Below are positions 7,061 to 15,679 of a stretch of 36,648 nucleotides of DNA, piece after piece. The notes beneath the pieces were generated by a model. The model did no database searches and was not told where the DNA came from. It saw only the letters and a list, made by a program, of their open reading frames with translations. Every line of letters starts with the position of its first letter. The stretch's first letter is position 1. Source of the stretch: Burkholderiales bacterium (GTDB taxonomy: Bacteria > Pseudomonadota > Gammaproteobacteria > Burkholderiales > Burkholderiaceae_C). The DNA lies in the NCBI GenBank assembly GCA_016195825.1, contig JACPYV010000108.1, positions 1 through 36,648 of the forward strand. Reading direction: 5' to 3'. The translations under genes and the position numbers were made by a program.

Positions 7061-8722
7061 TCAGGGTGCCGGCGCCCGCAGATAGCCCTGCAGCGGCTTT
7101 CCCGGCAGGCGCTTCAGACCCTCGACGAGCTGGGTGGCGTTGAACACCGCGCCCGCGTCGTTGGTGTGGGTGCGGGCGTCGGAGAAATAGCCGTCGACGC
7201 GCTCGGCGCCCACCGCGCGGTAGGCCGCCGTCACGAGCATCGTCAGGTCGATGAACTGGGCGCCGTTGGCGCGGGCGACCTGCTCGCCCCAGGCGGCATA
7301 GGTTTCGAAGTCGCGTGGCTGGCCGACCTGCCAGCGGTCCTTGTGCGGGATGGGCGACAGCACGACGACGCTGGCGCCCTTGGCCTTGGCGTCGCTGATG
7401 TAGCGGGCCAGGTACCAGCCGAAGCTCTGCACCATCTCCTTGCTGCCGTCGGGCCTGGTGTCTTCCACGGCTTCGGGTCCGATGCCGGGGACCGAGCCGC
7501 GGTTCTTTCCGGCCGGGTCGCCGATGCGGGCGCCGTCGTTGTGGCCGAACTGTATCAGCAGCGTGTCGCCGGCCTTGAGCTGATCCAGCACCGAGGCCCA
7601 GCGGCCTTCGGTGAAGAATGTGCGGCTGCTGCGGCCGCCGATGGCGTTGTTGACGACGTTGATGCGCTGCGTATCGAAGAAGGGCGCCAGGCGTTCGCCC
7701 CAGCCGTAGGCACCACCCTGGCCGCCGCTGCGGACGGTGGAGTCGCCGATCAGCACGAGGCTGGGCAGCCCGGCGTCGCGTGGCGCCTCCACCTTGACCT
7801 TGCGGGCGTCGACCACCGGGCGGTCGTCCGAGCCATCGGGTGCGAAGCGGCGCGTGTAGGCGGCGTCCGGCAGCAGCCTGTTCTGGATCAGGCCGGCGAT
7901 GACAAGCTGGGCATTCACCGCGGCACCGAGCCAGTTGGTGTGCACGGTCTCCTGCGGCGCGTCTGCGGGGAATAGCTTGTCGACGGTCGCCTTGCCCAGC
8001 GCCTCATAGCGCAGCGCGCCCCATTCGTTGAGGTCGATGAAGGCCACGCCCTCCTGTTTCGCGACCTCGCCTGCCCAGGCCGCGAAGTTGCCGCCGGCGC
8101 GCGTCACCTTCGCGCCATCCGCCTCCCAGCGCTTGCGGATGACGGGCGAGCAGACCACGGGCGTGGCCCCCAGCGCGCGGATCTCGGCGATATAGCTGCG
8201 CAGATAGGCGCCGTAGGTGGTGACGGTCTCGCGCTTGCCGGTCAGCTGGTTGTCGATCTCCTCCTGCTCCGGCCCCGTGCCGCGCAGCACGCCGCGCGCG
8301 CGGCTGTTGTCGTTGACGGGGCTGGCGTCGTTGTGGCCGAACTGCATGACAACCAAGTCGCCTCGCCTGATGAAGGCCTTGGTGCGCTCCCAGTGGCCGC
8401 TGCTGCGGTAGGTGCGGCTGGAGAGACCGCCCACGGCGCGGTTGACGACGTTGATCTTTTTCGGGTCCAGGTAGGCGGCGATGGGGTTGCCCCAGCCCCA
8501 CTGGCCTTCGGCGCCCTTGCCCTGGCCGTCGTCCTGGCCATTGCGCACCGTCGAGTCCCCGATGAGGATGAGCGACGGCAGATCGGGCCGGGCCGGCTCG
8601 GGCAGCTTGACCTGGGCGCGGGCGGGATCGGTGGCGGCGGTGAACGCCTGCGCGTGAACCTGGGCCAGGGGCAGGCACAGCAGCAGGGCCGCGGCGAGGC
8701 GGCGGGTGGGCGTGGCAGTCAT
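7061..8722 (-). CDS. Secreted tandem-domain rhamnogalacturonan acetylesterase (CE12)
   Basis: This is a 553-residue exported SGNH-hydrolase protein made of two CE12 domains, which remove acetyl groups from the galacturonate residues of RG-I so that lyases can act. The signal peptide is residues 1-25 (ending VHAQA). Domain 1 (about 49-285) has GDST with nucleophile Ser57, GGLSSRT at 98-104, GHND at 129-132 and a terminal VHTN with His about 261. Domain 2 (about 319-545) repeats the set: GDST with Ser327, GGRSSRT, GHND at about 393-396, and THTN with His about 519. Both domains therefore look catalytic. The frame extends 27 codons upstream, but the ATG at 8722 gives the proper signal peptide. 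It is divergent from the PL22-like gene. Confidence 0.93.
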   Translation of the reverse strand: MTATPTRRLAAALLLCLPLAQVHAQAFTAATDPARAQVKLPEPARPDLPSLILIGDSTVRNGQDDGQGKGAEGQWGWGNPIAAYLDPKKINVVNRAVGGLSSRTYRSSGHWERTKAFIRRGDLVVMQFGHNDASPVNDNSRARGVLRGTGPEQEEIDNQLTGKRETVTTYGAYLRSYIAEIRALGATPVVCSPVIRKRWEADGAKVTRAGGNFAAWAGEVAKQEGVAFIDLNEWGALRYEALGKATVDKLFPADAPQETVHTNWLGAAVNAQLVIAGLIQNRLLPDAAYTRRFAPDGSDDRPVVDARKVKVEAPRDAGLPSLVLIGDSTVRSGGQGGAYGWGERLAPFFDTQRINVVNNAIGGRSSRTFFTEGRWASVLDQLKAGDTLLIQFGHNDGARIGDPAGKNRGSVPGIGPEAVEDTRPDGSKEMVQSFGWYLARYISDAKAKGASVVVLSPIPHKDRWQVGQPRDFETYAAWGEQVARANGAQFIDLTMLVTAAYRAVGAERVDGYFSDARTHTNDAGAVFNATQLVEGLKRLPGKPLQGYLRAPAP

Positions 8723-8856
8723 GGCGCGGATGCTAGGAGCAGCCGGGCCGCGCCGGCGGGCTGCGTCGGCGCAAGTTCTTGAGCGATTGGGGTCCAGCAA
8801 CATCGCGCAACAGAGCCGGTCCTAGAGTCGCGGCCACATTGAATGAGACCGCCGCC

Positions 8857-10209
8857 ATGTCGCTTCGCAAGACTTCCCTGCTGCTGGGCCTGCTGCTTGC
8901 CACGGCCACCAGCTGGGCCCAGATCGGCCAGCGCTTCCCGTCTGAGAAGCGCGTCGTGCCCGACCCGGTCACCGGCACGCCGCTGACCTTCCTGACGACG
9001 CAGCCGCGCGGCGACGCCAAGATCTACCCTAGCCACCCGCAGTGGACGGCGGACGGCCAGTGGCTGGTGTTCCGCTCGGCGCGCGTGAAGGGCGAGGCCA
9101 TCGCCGTCAACGAGGCCAGCGGCGAGATGGTGCAGGTCACCGAGGGCGGCTACGACGGGATGCTCAACCTGGCGCAGTCGGGCGGCAACAAGCTCTACTT
9201 CCTGCGGCCGGACAAGGGCGGGGCTCCGAAGGCCATGCAGGCCATCGAGGTGGATCTGGACCGTGTGTTCGCCGACAGCAAGGCCGGCAGCATGAAGCCG
9301 GCCGGCAGCTACCAGCGCGTCATCGGCACGCTGCCGCCCGAGTTGGAGGCGGTGGGCGACAACGCGCTGGACGCCGACGGCCAGTGGTTCTACTTCCGCG
9401 TCACCGGCAAGGCCTACGCCGGTGCGCGGCTGCCGGCCGGCACCCGGGTCGAGGCGCCGTTCGGCCCACGCGGCATGGGCGCCGGTCCGCACGCGATCGG
9501 CAAGATCAACGTGCAGACGGGCGAGATCCGCCACGTCGTCTCCGTGCCCTTCCAGATCGGCCACATCCAGAGCAACAGCTGGAACCCGGGCGAGATGGTG
9601 TTCAGCTGGGAGACGGGCGGCAAGTCGCCGCAGCGCACCTGGACGGTCAAGGGTGACGGCACCGGCCTGCGCCCGCTGTACCCCGAGGCGCCCTACGAGT
9701 GGGTCACGCACGAGGCCTTCATCGGCAAGGACGAGGTGGCGCTGGCCATCATGGGCCATCGCGCGATTCCCGGTGTGGTCGATCCCAGCCGCCCGGCGGG
9801 CACCGCCGTCGAGGGCGCCAACCCGGGCCAGGACGCTGCCTGGGGCGACGCCGGCACGCGCGAGAAGCCCACGGGCCTGGCCATAGTCAACCTGCGCACG
9901 CGCGAGGTGAACCTGGTGGGCCAGACGCCCTCGGGCAGCGGCTTGTGGCATGTGCACGGCTCGGCGGATGGGCGTTTCGCGGTGGGTGACGATTTCGGCC
10001 GCAGCCTGTACCTGATCGACCGCAGGACGCGCGAAATGATGGTGCTGACCACCGGCCACAAGACCACGGCGCGCGATCACATCCACCCGACCTTCAGCCC
10101 GGACGGCAAAAAGATCCAGATCCAGTCCGCGATGCTGGCCGCCGATGGGCGCGAGATGAATATCTGCATCGTGCCGGTACCGCAGGCTTGGCTGGAGCGC
10201 CGGCCCTGA
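8857..10209 (+). CDS. Exported oligogalacturonate lyase-like beta-propeller (PL22 family)
   Basis: This is a 450-residue protein with a signal peptide ending near TSWAQ (residue 22). It has WD40/TolB-like propeller repeats such as SHPQWTADGQWLVFRS, WHVHGSADGRFAVGDD and HPTFSPDGKKIQIQS. The opening PDPVTGTPLTFLTT, the THEAF segment and the conserved histidines in WHVHG and HIHPTF match oligogalacturonate lyase. That family splits unsaturated or saturated digalacturonate using a metal held by histidines. Characterised PL22 enzymes are usually cytoplasmic, so the signal peptide suggests a periplasmic variant. The frame opens 26 codons upstream; the ATG at 8857 is chosen for the signal peptide. 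It sits directly before the TonB receptor. Family assignment is confident, activity less so. Confidence 0.82.
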   Translation: MSLRKTSLLLGLLLATATSWAQIGQRFPSEKRVVPDPVTGTPLTFLTTQPRGDAKIYPSHPQWTADGQWLVFRSARVKGEAIAVNEASGEMVQVTEGGYDGMLNLAQSGGNKLYFLRPDKGGAPKAMQAIEVDLDRVFADSKAGSMKPAGSYQRVIGTLPPELEAVGDNALDADGQWFYFRVTGKAYAGARLPAGTRVEAPFGPRGMGAGPHAIGKINVQTGEIRHVVSVPFQIGHIQSNSWNPGEMVFSWETGGKSPQRTWTVKGDGTGLRPLYPEAPYEWVTHEAFIGKDEVALAIMGHRAIPGVVDPSRPAGTAVEGANPGQDAAWGDAGTREKPTGLAIVNLRTREVNLVGQTPSGSGLWHVHGSADGRFAVGDDFGRSLYLIDRRTREMMVLTTGHKTTARDHIHPTFSPDGKKIQIQSAMLAADGREMNICIVPVPQAWLERRP

Positions 10210-10585
10210 GATTCGGCGCGGCGGCCTGCGGGTATTCGTGGGCTTTGAATATTTCAGGGTATTTATATTCAAGGCCGATTCAATACGTTGGATTGAATAT
10301 TCCGCTGTGTGCCCGGCATATTGCCTGCGCGATCGCCAAACTCTGCTCGCCACCGTCAGCGCGCTGCGCTGCAGCGCCCCGCCGAAGGCTTGACAGCGGT
10401 CGATTAATCATCGATTTGATCGGAATCGGCGGGTTCCCAGGGTTTACGCGCGCCGAAGCAATCACCGTCGTGATTCTTTGCCGCACGGTGAAGACGCCGT
10501 GAATCGCGACCCCTAGACTTGGTTCCGGGGTAATAAGAGAAGCGCCATCAGCGCTCACCTTGTCGATATTCTGGAGACAAACAAA
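10210..10585. other. 376-base leader upstream of the TonB receptor, with an AT-rich inverted-repeat cluster
   Basis: No gene is seen. The first part (10244-10302) is strikingly AT-rich for this genome and carries several copies of a TTGAATAT motif (listed separately). Further on are an inverted repeat TCACCGT/ACGGTGA (10462-10468 with 10485-10491) and a TTGACA at 10390 without a good -10 partner. A GGAG ribosome site lies about 10 bases before the receptor ATG. The long leader suggests that the receptor has its own regulated promoter separate from the PL22 gene. Confidence 0.6.
10245..10302. promoter_or_regulatory. Candidate operator cluster: TTGAATAT repeats
   Basis: TTGAATAT occurs at 10245-10252 and 10293-10300, and its complement ATATTCAA at 10265-10272, giving a perfect 8-bp inverted repeat with the first copy. 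A second inverted repeat, ATTCAAT/ATTGAAT, spans 10278-10284 and 10292-10298. The palindrome GAATATTC lies at 10295-10302. Such AT-rich dyads in a GC-rich intergenic region ahead of a nutrient receptor look like a binding site for a repressor or activator. The regulator is not identifiable here. Confidence 0.5.
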
Positions 10586-13500
10586 ATGCTGAAGAAGATT
10601 CACGGCGGTGCGCCGGTTTCGCGTTGGACGCCGCTGGCGCTGGCCCTCGCGGCCGCATTTGCCGGCCCGGCCCACGCTCAGCAGGCTGCGGCCCCCGATG
10701 CAGCTGCATCGGCACCGGCTGCCGCGGCCGCCGCCCAACCGGCAGACAAGGGCAACCAGTTGGAAACGGTGGTCGTGACCGGCATCCGCCGCTCCATCCA
10801 GAGCGCCATCGACCGCAAGCGCAACGCGTCCACCGTCTCGGACAGCATCGTGGCGGAAGACATCGACCAGTTCCCGGACAAGAATGTCGGCGAGGCGCTG
10901 TCGCGCATCACCGGCGTGCAGCTGTCGCGCTCGTTCGGCGAAGGCTCGCAGGTCTCCATCCGCGGCGTCGAGCCCGACCTGAACCGCGTGCAGATCAACG
11001 GCATGTCGGTGCTGGGCACCAACGGCGGCGCCGGCCGCGGCGCCGAGCTGCGCGAGCTGGCGTCGGAGCTGATCGCCTCCATCGACGTCATCAAGGGCTC
11101 GACCGCCGACCTGACGGAAGGCGGTATCGGCGGCACCGTAGACATCAAGACGCGCAAGCCGCTGGACTTCACCAAGCCCACCATCGCCGGTACCTTGTCG
11201 GCCGAGCAGGGCAGCCTGCGCGGCGGCATGCAGCCGCGCGGCACGCTGCTGCTGGCCGACAAGTTCCTGGACGGCAAGCTGGGCCTGATGGCGAATTTCG
11301 TCTACGACAAGATCTATACGCGCGGCGACTTCTCGCGCAACACGTCCTGGGCCTTCCTGCGCGACTGGGACTTCTCGGCCGAAAAGACCCTCACCAGCCT
11401 GAACGCCAACGCTGCGGCCGTGACCACCGCGGCGGGCTGCAGCAGCCTGGCCGCCGCTGACCAGGCGCCCTGCCGCAGCCAGTGGTTCGACTACTCGCCG
11501 CGCATCTCGCGCTACGGCATCTGGACCCGCGACCACAAGCGCAGCTCCGCCGAGGTGACCGCGCAATATCAGTTCACGCCGGAGCTGGACGCCTACGTGA
11601 GCTACCAGGCCAACAAGCAGGCGCAGCGGCTCAACGACATGAACTACGGCACCGACTTCTCGGCGGTGACGCGGCTGGCCTCGGCGGGGAATGCGCCGGT
11701 CTACTCGGCCACCGGTGTGCCGTCGGGTGGCACCTGCGTGGCTGCACCGGCGGCTGCCACGCCGGCCGGCATGGTGGTGGAGAACCACCAGGTCACGCAG
11801 TTCACCGTGGGCAACTGCCTGAACGTGGCCGGCCAGGGCGGCCAGGGGGCGTTCGGCACGTCGGCACGCGATTTCGCGCTGGACATCGATTCCAAGTACA
11901 CCACTGCCGGCTTCAAGTTCAAGAACAACAGCTGGCGCGTCGAGGGCCTGCTGGGTGACTCCAAGTCGGACTACAAGAGCGAGAGCAACAACATCGTGCT
12001 GACGCAGAACGCGCCGGGCCTGGTCGTCAAGCTCGACGGCAACCGCCTGCCGCAGTTCACGTTCCCTGCGGCGTACAGCCCCGACAACGCCTCGTCCTAT
12101 GTTCAGGCGCAGATGCAGTACCGCCCGTCCGCTACGCTGAACAAGGAGCGCCAGGGCAAGCTGGACTTCCAGTACAACCTCGATCACAGCTTCTTCCAGA
12201 GCCTGTGGTTTGGTGGCCAACTGCGCGAGTCCAGCGCGCGCCAGTTCAACGGTGGCGGCTACCTGGTGCAGAACAACGGCAGCCTGACCGCCACCGACGA
12301 AGCGGTGGACGTCAACGCCCGCACGGCCAACGTCAACCAGACCGTCATCTGGGACCCGCTCTACACCGGCACGGCGCAGCGCCCCAACGACGCGCAGACC
12401 TACATCAACAGCGGCTACAAGACCTCGTATGTGACGGGTGCACGCATGCAGGAGATCGTCAACGCGATCCGCACCAAGTCGCCCGGCACCTTCATGGGCG
12501 GCTATGGCGATATCTCCGGCGTGCCTGCCAACTGGACGGCGCCCAGCTATGCGGCCACGGTGGCGTCGGGCATCTTTGACACCAGCGACTTCTCGCACAA
12601 GTACCTCTACTCGACGCCCGGCAACGACGGCAAGACCTACCCTCAGATCCCGGCCTTCGACATCACCGAGAAAGTCAAGGCGGGCTATGTGCGGCTGGAC
12701 TGGGGCACCGAAGTCTTCGGCCTGCCGCTGGATGGCAATGTCGGCGTGCGCTACACCCGCACCGACGTGACATCGACCGGCATCCGGACGGACCGCACCT
12801 GCAACCCGGCCACGGTGTCGAGCTGCTCGGTCCTCGTGAACAGCAACACCGTGGTGTCGCTCAGCAACAGCTACAACGACGTGCTGCCCAGCCTGAACGG
12901 CACGCTGCAGCTGCTGGGCGGCAAGCTGTTGGTCCGCGGCGGCGCTGCCAAGGTGATGGCGCGTCCGGCGATCGATCTGCTGGCGCCCAACGTCACCTGC
13001 ACGACGGGCAGCGGCGACCCCGCGCGCGGCGGTGATGGCACCGACGACTGCACGGCCGGCAACCCCGACCTCAAGCCCTACCGCGCCACCAAGTACGACC
13101 TGAGCCTGGAGTACTACCCCAGCCGCGACACGCAAGTCAGCCTGGCTACCTTCCGCACCCAGATCGGCACCTATGTCCGCAAGGGCATCGTGAGCCGCGG
13201 CGTCAACTTCTACGGCGACGGCCGCCTGTTCGACGTGACCCAGGCTGTCAACGGCGAGGGGGCCAAGACGCAGGGCATCGAGCTGGCGGGCCGCACAGCG
13301 CTGTCCTTCCTGCCCGGCTGGCTGGGCAACTTCGGCGTGGATGCCAACTACACCCGCATGGCCTTCAGCTACGCCAAGGGCAACGAGCTCATCAGCCCGC
13401 TGGACAACTCGGTCCTGCCCTACCCGGGCCTGTCCAAGAACTCCTACAACCTGGGCCTGTGGTACGACGACGGCAACTTCAACGCGCGCCTGGCCTACGC

Positions 13501-13741
13501 CTACCGCGACAAGTACTACAGCGGCACCAACGACGTGTCCGGCAACCCGAACTTCAGCGACAAGACCGGCTACCTGGACGCCAAGATCCAGTGGAAGGCC
13601 ACGACGAACTTCACGCTGGCACTGGAAGCCAAGAACCTGACCAACCAGGCCGAGCTGACCTACGCGGGCGACCTGAGCCGGCCGAACGAACTGGCCTGGT
13701 CCGGGCGCCGCTATTACGTGACGCTGGGCTACAAGCTTTGA
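10586..13741 (+). CDS. TonB-dependent receptor for pectin (RG-I) oligosaccharides
   Basis: This is a 1051-residue outer-membrane TonB-dependent receptor that would import oligosaccharides using proton-motive force passed through TonB. The signal peptide ends near PAHAQ (residue 32) and is followed by an Ala/Pro-rich linker. The plug begins at ETVVVTGIRRSIQSAIDRKR and contains FPDKNVGEALSRITGVQL, SIRGVEPDLNRVQING and GGIGGTVDIKTRKP. This is the subtype common for plant-glycan uptake in Xanthomonas and Caulobacter. The beta-barrel runs from about residue 215 and ends in RRYYVTLGYKL. Start ATG 10586 has a GGAG site. The substrate is inferred only from the neighbouring PL11, CE12 and PL22 genes. 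There is no SusD partner, as expected in proteobacteria. An intrinsic terminator follows 55 bases later. Confidence 0.95.
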   Translation: MLKKIHGGAPVSRWTPLALALAAAFAGPAHAQQAAAPDAAASAPAAAAAAQPADKGNQLETVVVTGIRRSIQSAIDRKRNASTVSDSIVAEDIDQFPDKNVGEALSRITGVQLSRSFGEGSQVSIRGVEPDLNRVQINGMSVLGTNGGAGRGAELRELASELIASIDVIKGSTADLTEGGIGGTVDIKTRKPLDFTKPTIAGTLSAEQGSLRGGMQPRGTLLLADKFLDGKLGLMANFVYDKIYTRGDFSRNTSWAFLRDWDFSAEKTLTSLNANAAAVTTAAGCSSLAAADQAPCRSQWFDYSPRISRYGIWTRDHKRSSAEVTAQYQFTPELDAYVSYQANKQAQRLNDMNYGTDFSAVTRLASAGNAPVYSATGVPSGGTCVAAPAAATPAGMVVENHQVTQFTVGNCLNVAGQGGQGAFGTSARDFALDIDSKYTTAGFKFKNNSWRVEGLLGDSKSDYKSESNNIVLTQNAPGLVVKLDGNRLPQFTFPAAYSPDNASSYVQAQMQYRPSATLNKERQGKLDFQYNLDHSFFQSLWFGGQLRESSARQFNGGGYLVQNNGSLTATDEAVDVNARTANVNQTVIWDPLYTGTAQRPNDAQTYINSGYKTSYVTGARMQEIVNAIRTKSPGTFMGGYGDISGVPANWTAPSYAATVASGIFDTSDFSHKYLYSTPGNDGKTYPQIPAFDITEKVKAGYVRLDWGTEVFGLPLDGNVGVRYTRTDVTSTGIRTDRTCNPATVSSCSVLVNSNTVVSLSNSYNDVLPSLNGTLQLLGGKLLVRGGAAKVMARPAIDLLAPNVTCTTGSGDPARGGDGTDDCTAGNPDLKPYRATKYDLSLEYYPSRDTQVSLATFRTQIGTYVRKGIVSRGVNFYGDGRLFDVTQAVNGEGAKTQGIELAGRTALSFLPGWLGNFGVDANYTRMAFSYAKGNELISPLDNSVLPYPGLSKNSYNLGLWYDDGNFNARLAYAYRDKYYSGTNDVSGNPNFSDKTGYLDAKIQWKATTNFTLALEAKNLTNQAELTYAGDLSRPNELAWSGRRYYVTLGYKL

Positions 13742-13795
13742 TCTCCGGGCGTGGCCTGAGTGGCCAAACCTGTTGCGCCTGATCTTCAGGTGCCC

Positions 13796-13820
13796 CGGCC
13801 TCGCAAGAGGCCGTTTTTTT
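13796..13820 (+). terminator. Intrinsic terminator between receptor and PL11 lyase
   Basis: CGGCCTC (13796-13802), loop GCAA and GAGGCCG (13807-13813) are followed by seven T (13814-13820). This is a textbook rho-independent terminator. It is only 11 bases before the start codon of the PL11 gene, so read-through would decide how much lyase message is made from the receptor promoter. Confidence 0.92.
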
Positions 13821-13831
13821 GTGTTGCGCGC

Positions 13832-15679
13832 ATGACCTCACTGTCCTTGATCACCCGCTGCCTGGCCTGCTGTGTCCTGCTGGTCACCGCCGCGGCGTCG
13901 CGGGCCGATGTCCGCCAGATGGAGAAGCTCGACCGAGGCGTCGTCGCGCTGTCGACCGCGACCGGCGTCTTCGTCAGTTGGCGGCTGCTGGGCACCGAGC
14001 CGGCCGGCGTGCGCTTCAACATCTACCGTGACGGCAGGCGGCTGAACGCCGAGCCGCAGGCGCTGACCAACCTGGTGGACGCGCAAGGCCGCAGCGACAG
14101 CCTCTACACCGTGCGCGCCATCGTCGATGGCCACGAGCTGCCAGCCTCCGCGGCGACCGCACCCTGGAGCCAGCCCTATCTGCGCGTGCCGCTGCAAAAG
14201 CCCGCGGGCGGCGTCACGCCCGACGGTGTGGCCTACACCTACGAGGCCAACGACGGCTCCGCGGCCGACCTGGACGGCGATGGCCAGTACGAGCTGATCG
14301 TCAAGTGGCAGCCTACCAACGCGCACGACAACTCGCACAAGGGCTACACCGGCCACACCTTCGTCGACGCCTACAAGCTCGACGGCACGCGGCTGTGGCG
14401 CATCGACCTCGGCCAGAACATCCGTGCCGGCGCCCACTACACCAGCTTCCTGGCCTACGACTTCGACGGCGACGGCAAGGCTGAGGTGATGATGAAGACG
14501 GCCGACGGCACGGTCGATGGCCAAGGCAAGGTCATTGGTGACGCCACCGTCGACTACCGCAACGCCGCCGGCTACGTGCTGGCCGGCCCCGAGTTCCTGA
14601 CCGTCTTCAACGGCCGGACCGGCGCGGCCATGGCGACGACGGACTACGTGCCCGCACGCGGCGACGTGAACGCCTGGGGCGACGGCTACGGCAACCGTGT
14701 CGACCGTTTCCTGGCCGGCGTGGCCTACCTGGACGGCAGGCGCCCGAGCGCCGTGTTCTCGCGCGGCTACTACACCCGCGCCGTGCTGGCCGCCTGGGAC
14801 TGGCGCGAGGGCAAGCTGAGTCAGCGCTGGATATTCGATAGCGACAGCGATGCAGCAAGCAAGCCCGCCGCAGGGCAGGGCGCCCACTGGTTTTCGGTAG
14901 CCGATGTCAACGGTGACGGCCTGGACGACATCATCTACGGTGCCGCCACCATCTCGGGCACCGGCAAGCTGCTCTACAGCACCGGCCTGTGCCACGGCGA
15001 CGCGCTGCACGTCAGCGCCTTCGACCCGTTGCGCGAGGGCCAGCAGATCTTCATGGTTCACGAGAGCCCGCGCTGCTACGGTGAGCACGGCTTGGAGATG
15101 CACGACGCGGCCACCGGCAAGCTGCTGTGGAGCATGTCCGGCAGGAACTCCGACGTGGGCCGCGGCGTCTGCTTCGACATCGACCCCGCCTGGCCCGGCG
15201 CCGAATGCTGGGGCTCCGTCGGCGGCCTGATGAGCGCGGGTGGCAAGCTCATCAGCGAGCAACACCCCAACCGCTACAACTTCGCCGTCTGGTGGGACGG
15301 CGACCTGCTGCGCGAGTCGCTGGATCACGTCGGCATCGACAAGTGGAACCCCGCCACGTTCAAGTTCGAGAACCTGCTGAACGGCAGGAAGTTCGGCGCC
15401 GCGTCCAACAACGGCACCAAGGGCACCCCGGTGCTGTCGGCCGACCTGTTCGGCGATTGGCGCGAGGAAGTCGTCTGGCGCAACGAGGACAGCACCGCGC
15501 TGCTGGTCTTCTCGACCGCCATCCCGAGCGAGCATCGCCTCGTCACGCTGATGCATGACCCGCAGTACCGCGTGCAGGTGGCCGCGCAGAACGCCGGCTA
15601 CAACCAGCCACCGCATACCAGCTACCACCTGGGCCACGGCATGAAGCCGCCGCGCTACCTGCCCATCACCACGCCGTGA
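13832..15679 (+). CDS. Secreted rhamnogalacturonan lyase (PL11)
   Basis: This is a 615-residue family PL11 lyase, which cuts the rhamnosyl-galacturonate backbone of RG-I by beta-elimination. The signal peptide is residues 1-25 (MTSLSLITRCLACC..ASRA). The mature protein opens with MEKLDRGVVAL and VSWRLLGTEPAGVRFNIYRDG, a fibronectin-like domain. It continues with an eight-bladed propeller rich in calcium-binding DxDxDG loops: ADLDGDGQYELIVKWQ, AYDFDGDGKAEVMMKTADGT, DVNGDGLDDIIYG and SADLFGDWREEVVWRN. These are diagnostic of the family. The ATG at 13832 is chosen over an upstream frame extension for the signal peptide. No Shine-Dalgarno sequence is visible before it, only the terminator T-tract. 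It is coupled to the next gene by a GTGA overlap. Confidence 0.94.
   Translation: MTSLSLITRCLACCVLLVTAAASRADVRQMEKLDRGVVALSTATGVFVSWRLLGTEPAGVRFNIYRDGRRLNAEPQALTNLVDAQGRSDSLYTVRAIVDGHELPASAATAPWSQPYLRVPLQKPAGGVTPDGVAYTYEANDGSAADLDGDGQYELIVKWQPTNAHDNSHKGYTGHTFVDAYKLDGTRLWRIDLGQNIRAGAHYTSFLAYDFDGDGKAEVMMKTADGTVDGQGKVIGDATVDYRNAAGYVLAGPEFLTVFNGRTGAAMATTDYVPARGDVNAWGDGYGNRVDRFLAGVAYLDGRRPSAVFSRGYYTRAVLAAWDWREGKLSQRWIFDSDSDAASKPAAGQGAHWFSVADVNGDGLDDIIYGAATISGTGKLLYSTGLCHGDALHVSAFDPLREGQQIFMVHESPRCYGEHGLEMHDAATGKLLWSMSGRNSDVGRGVCFDIDPAWPGAECWGSVGGLMSAGGKLISEQHPNRYNFAVWWDGDLLRESLDHVGIDKWNPATFKFENLLNGRKFGAASNNGTKGTPVLSADLFGDWREEVVWRNEDSTALLVFSTAIPSEHRLVTLMHDPQYRVQVAAQNAGYNQPPHTSYHLGHGMKPPRYLPITTP

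Noticed and set aside
10390..10418. TTGACA at 10390 as the receptor promoter
   Set aside because: The -35 box is perfect, but no acceptable -10 box lies at 16-18 bases (GATTTG at 17). It was not reported as a promoter.
10280..13135. 951-codon open frame on the minus strand opposite the TonB receptor
   Set aside because: Long antisense frames are expected in high-GC coding DNA. The translation is low-complexity (Ala/Arg/Gly/Val/His) with no domain, while the plus strand gives a clear receptor. The same holds for long frames opposite miaB, PL11, GH115, PL26, GH2 and GH51.
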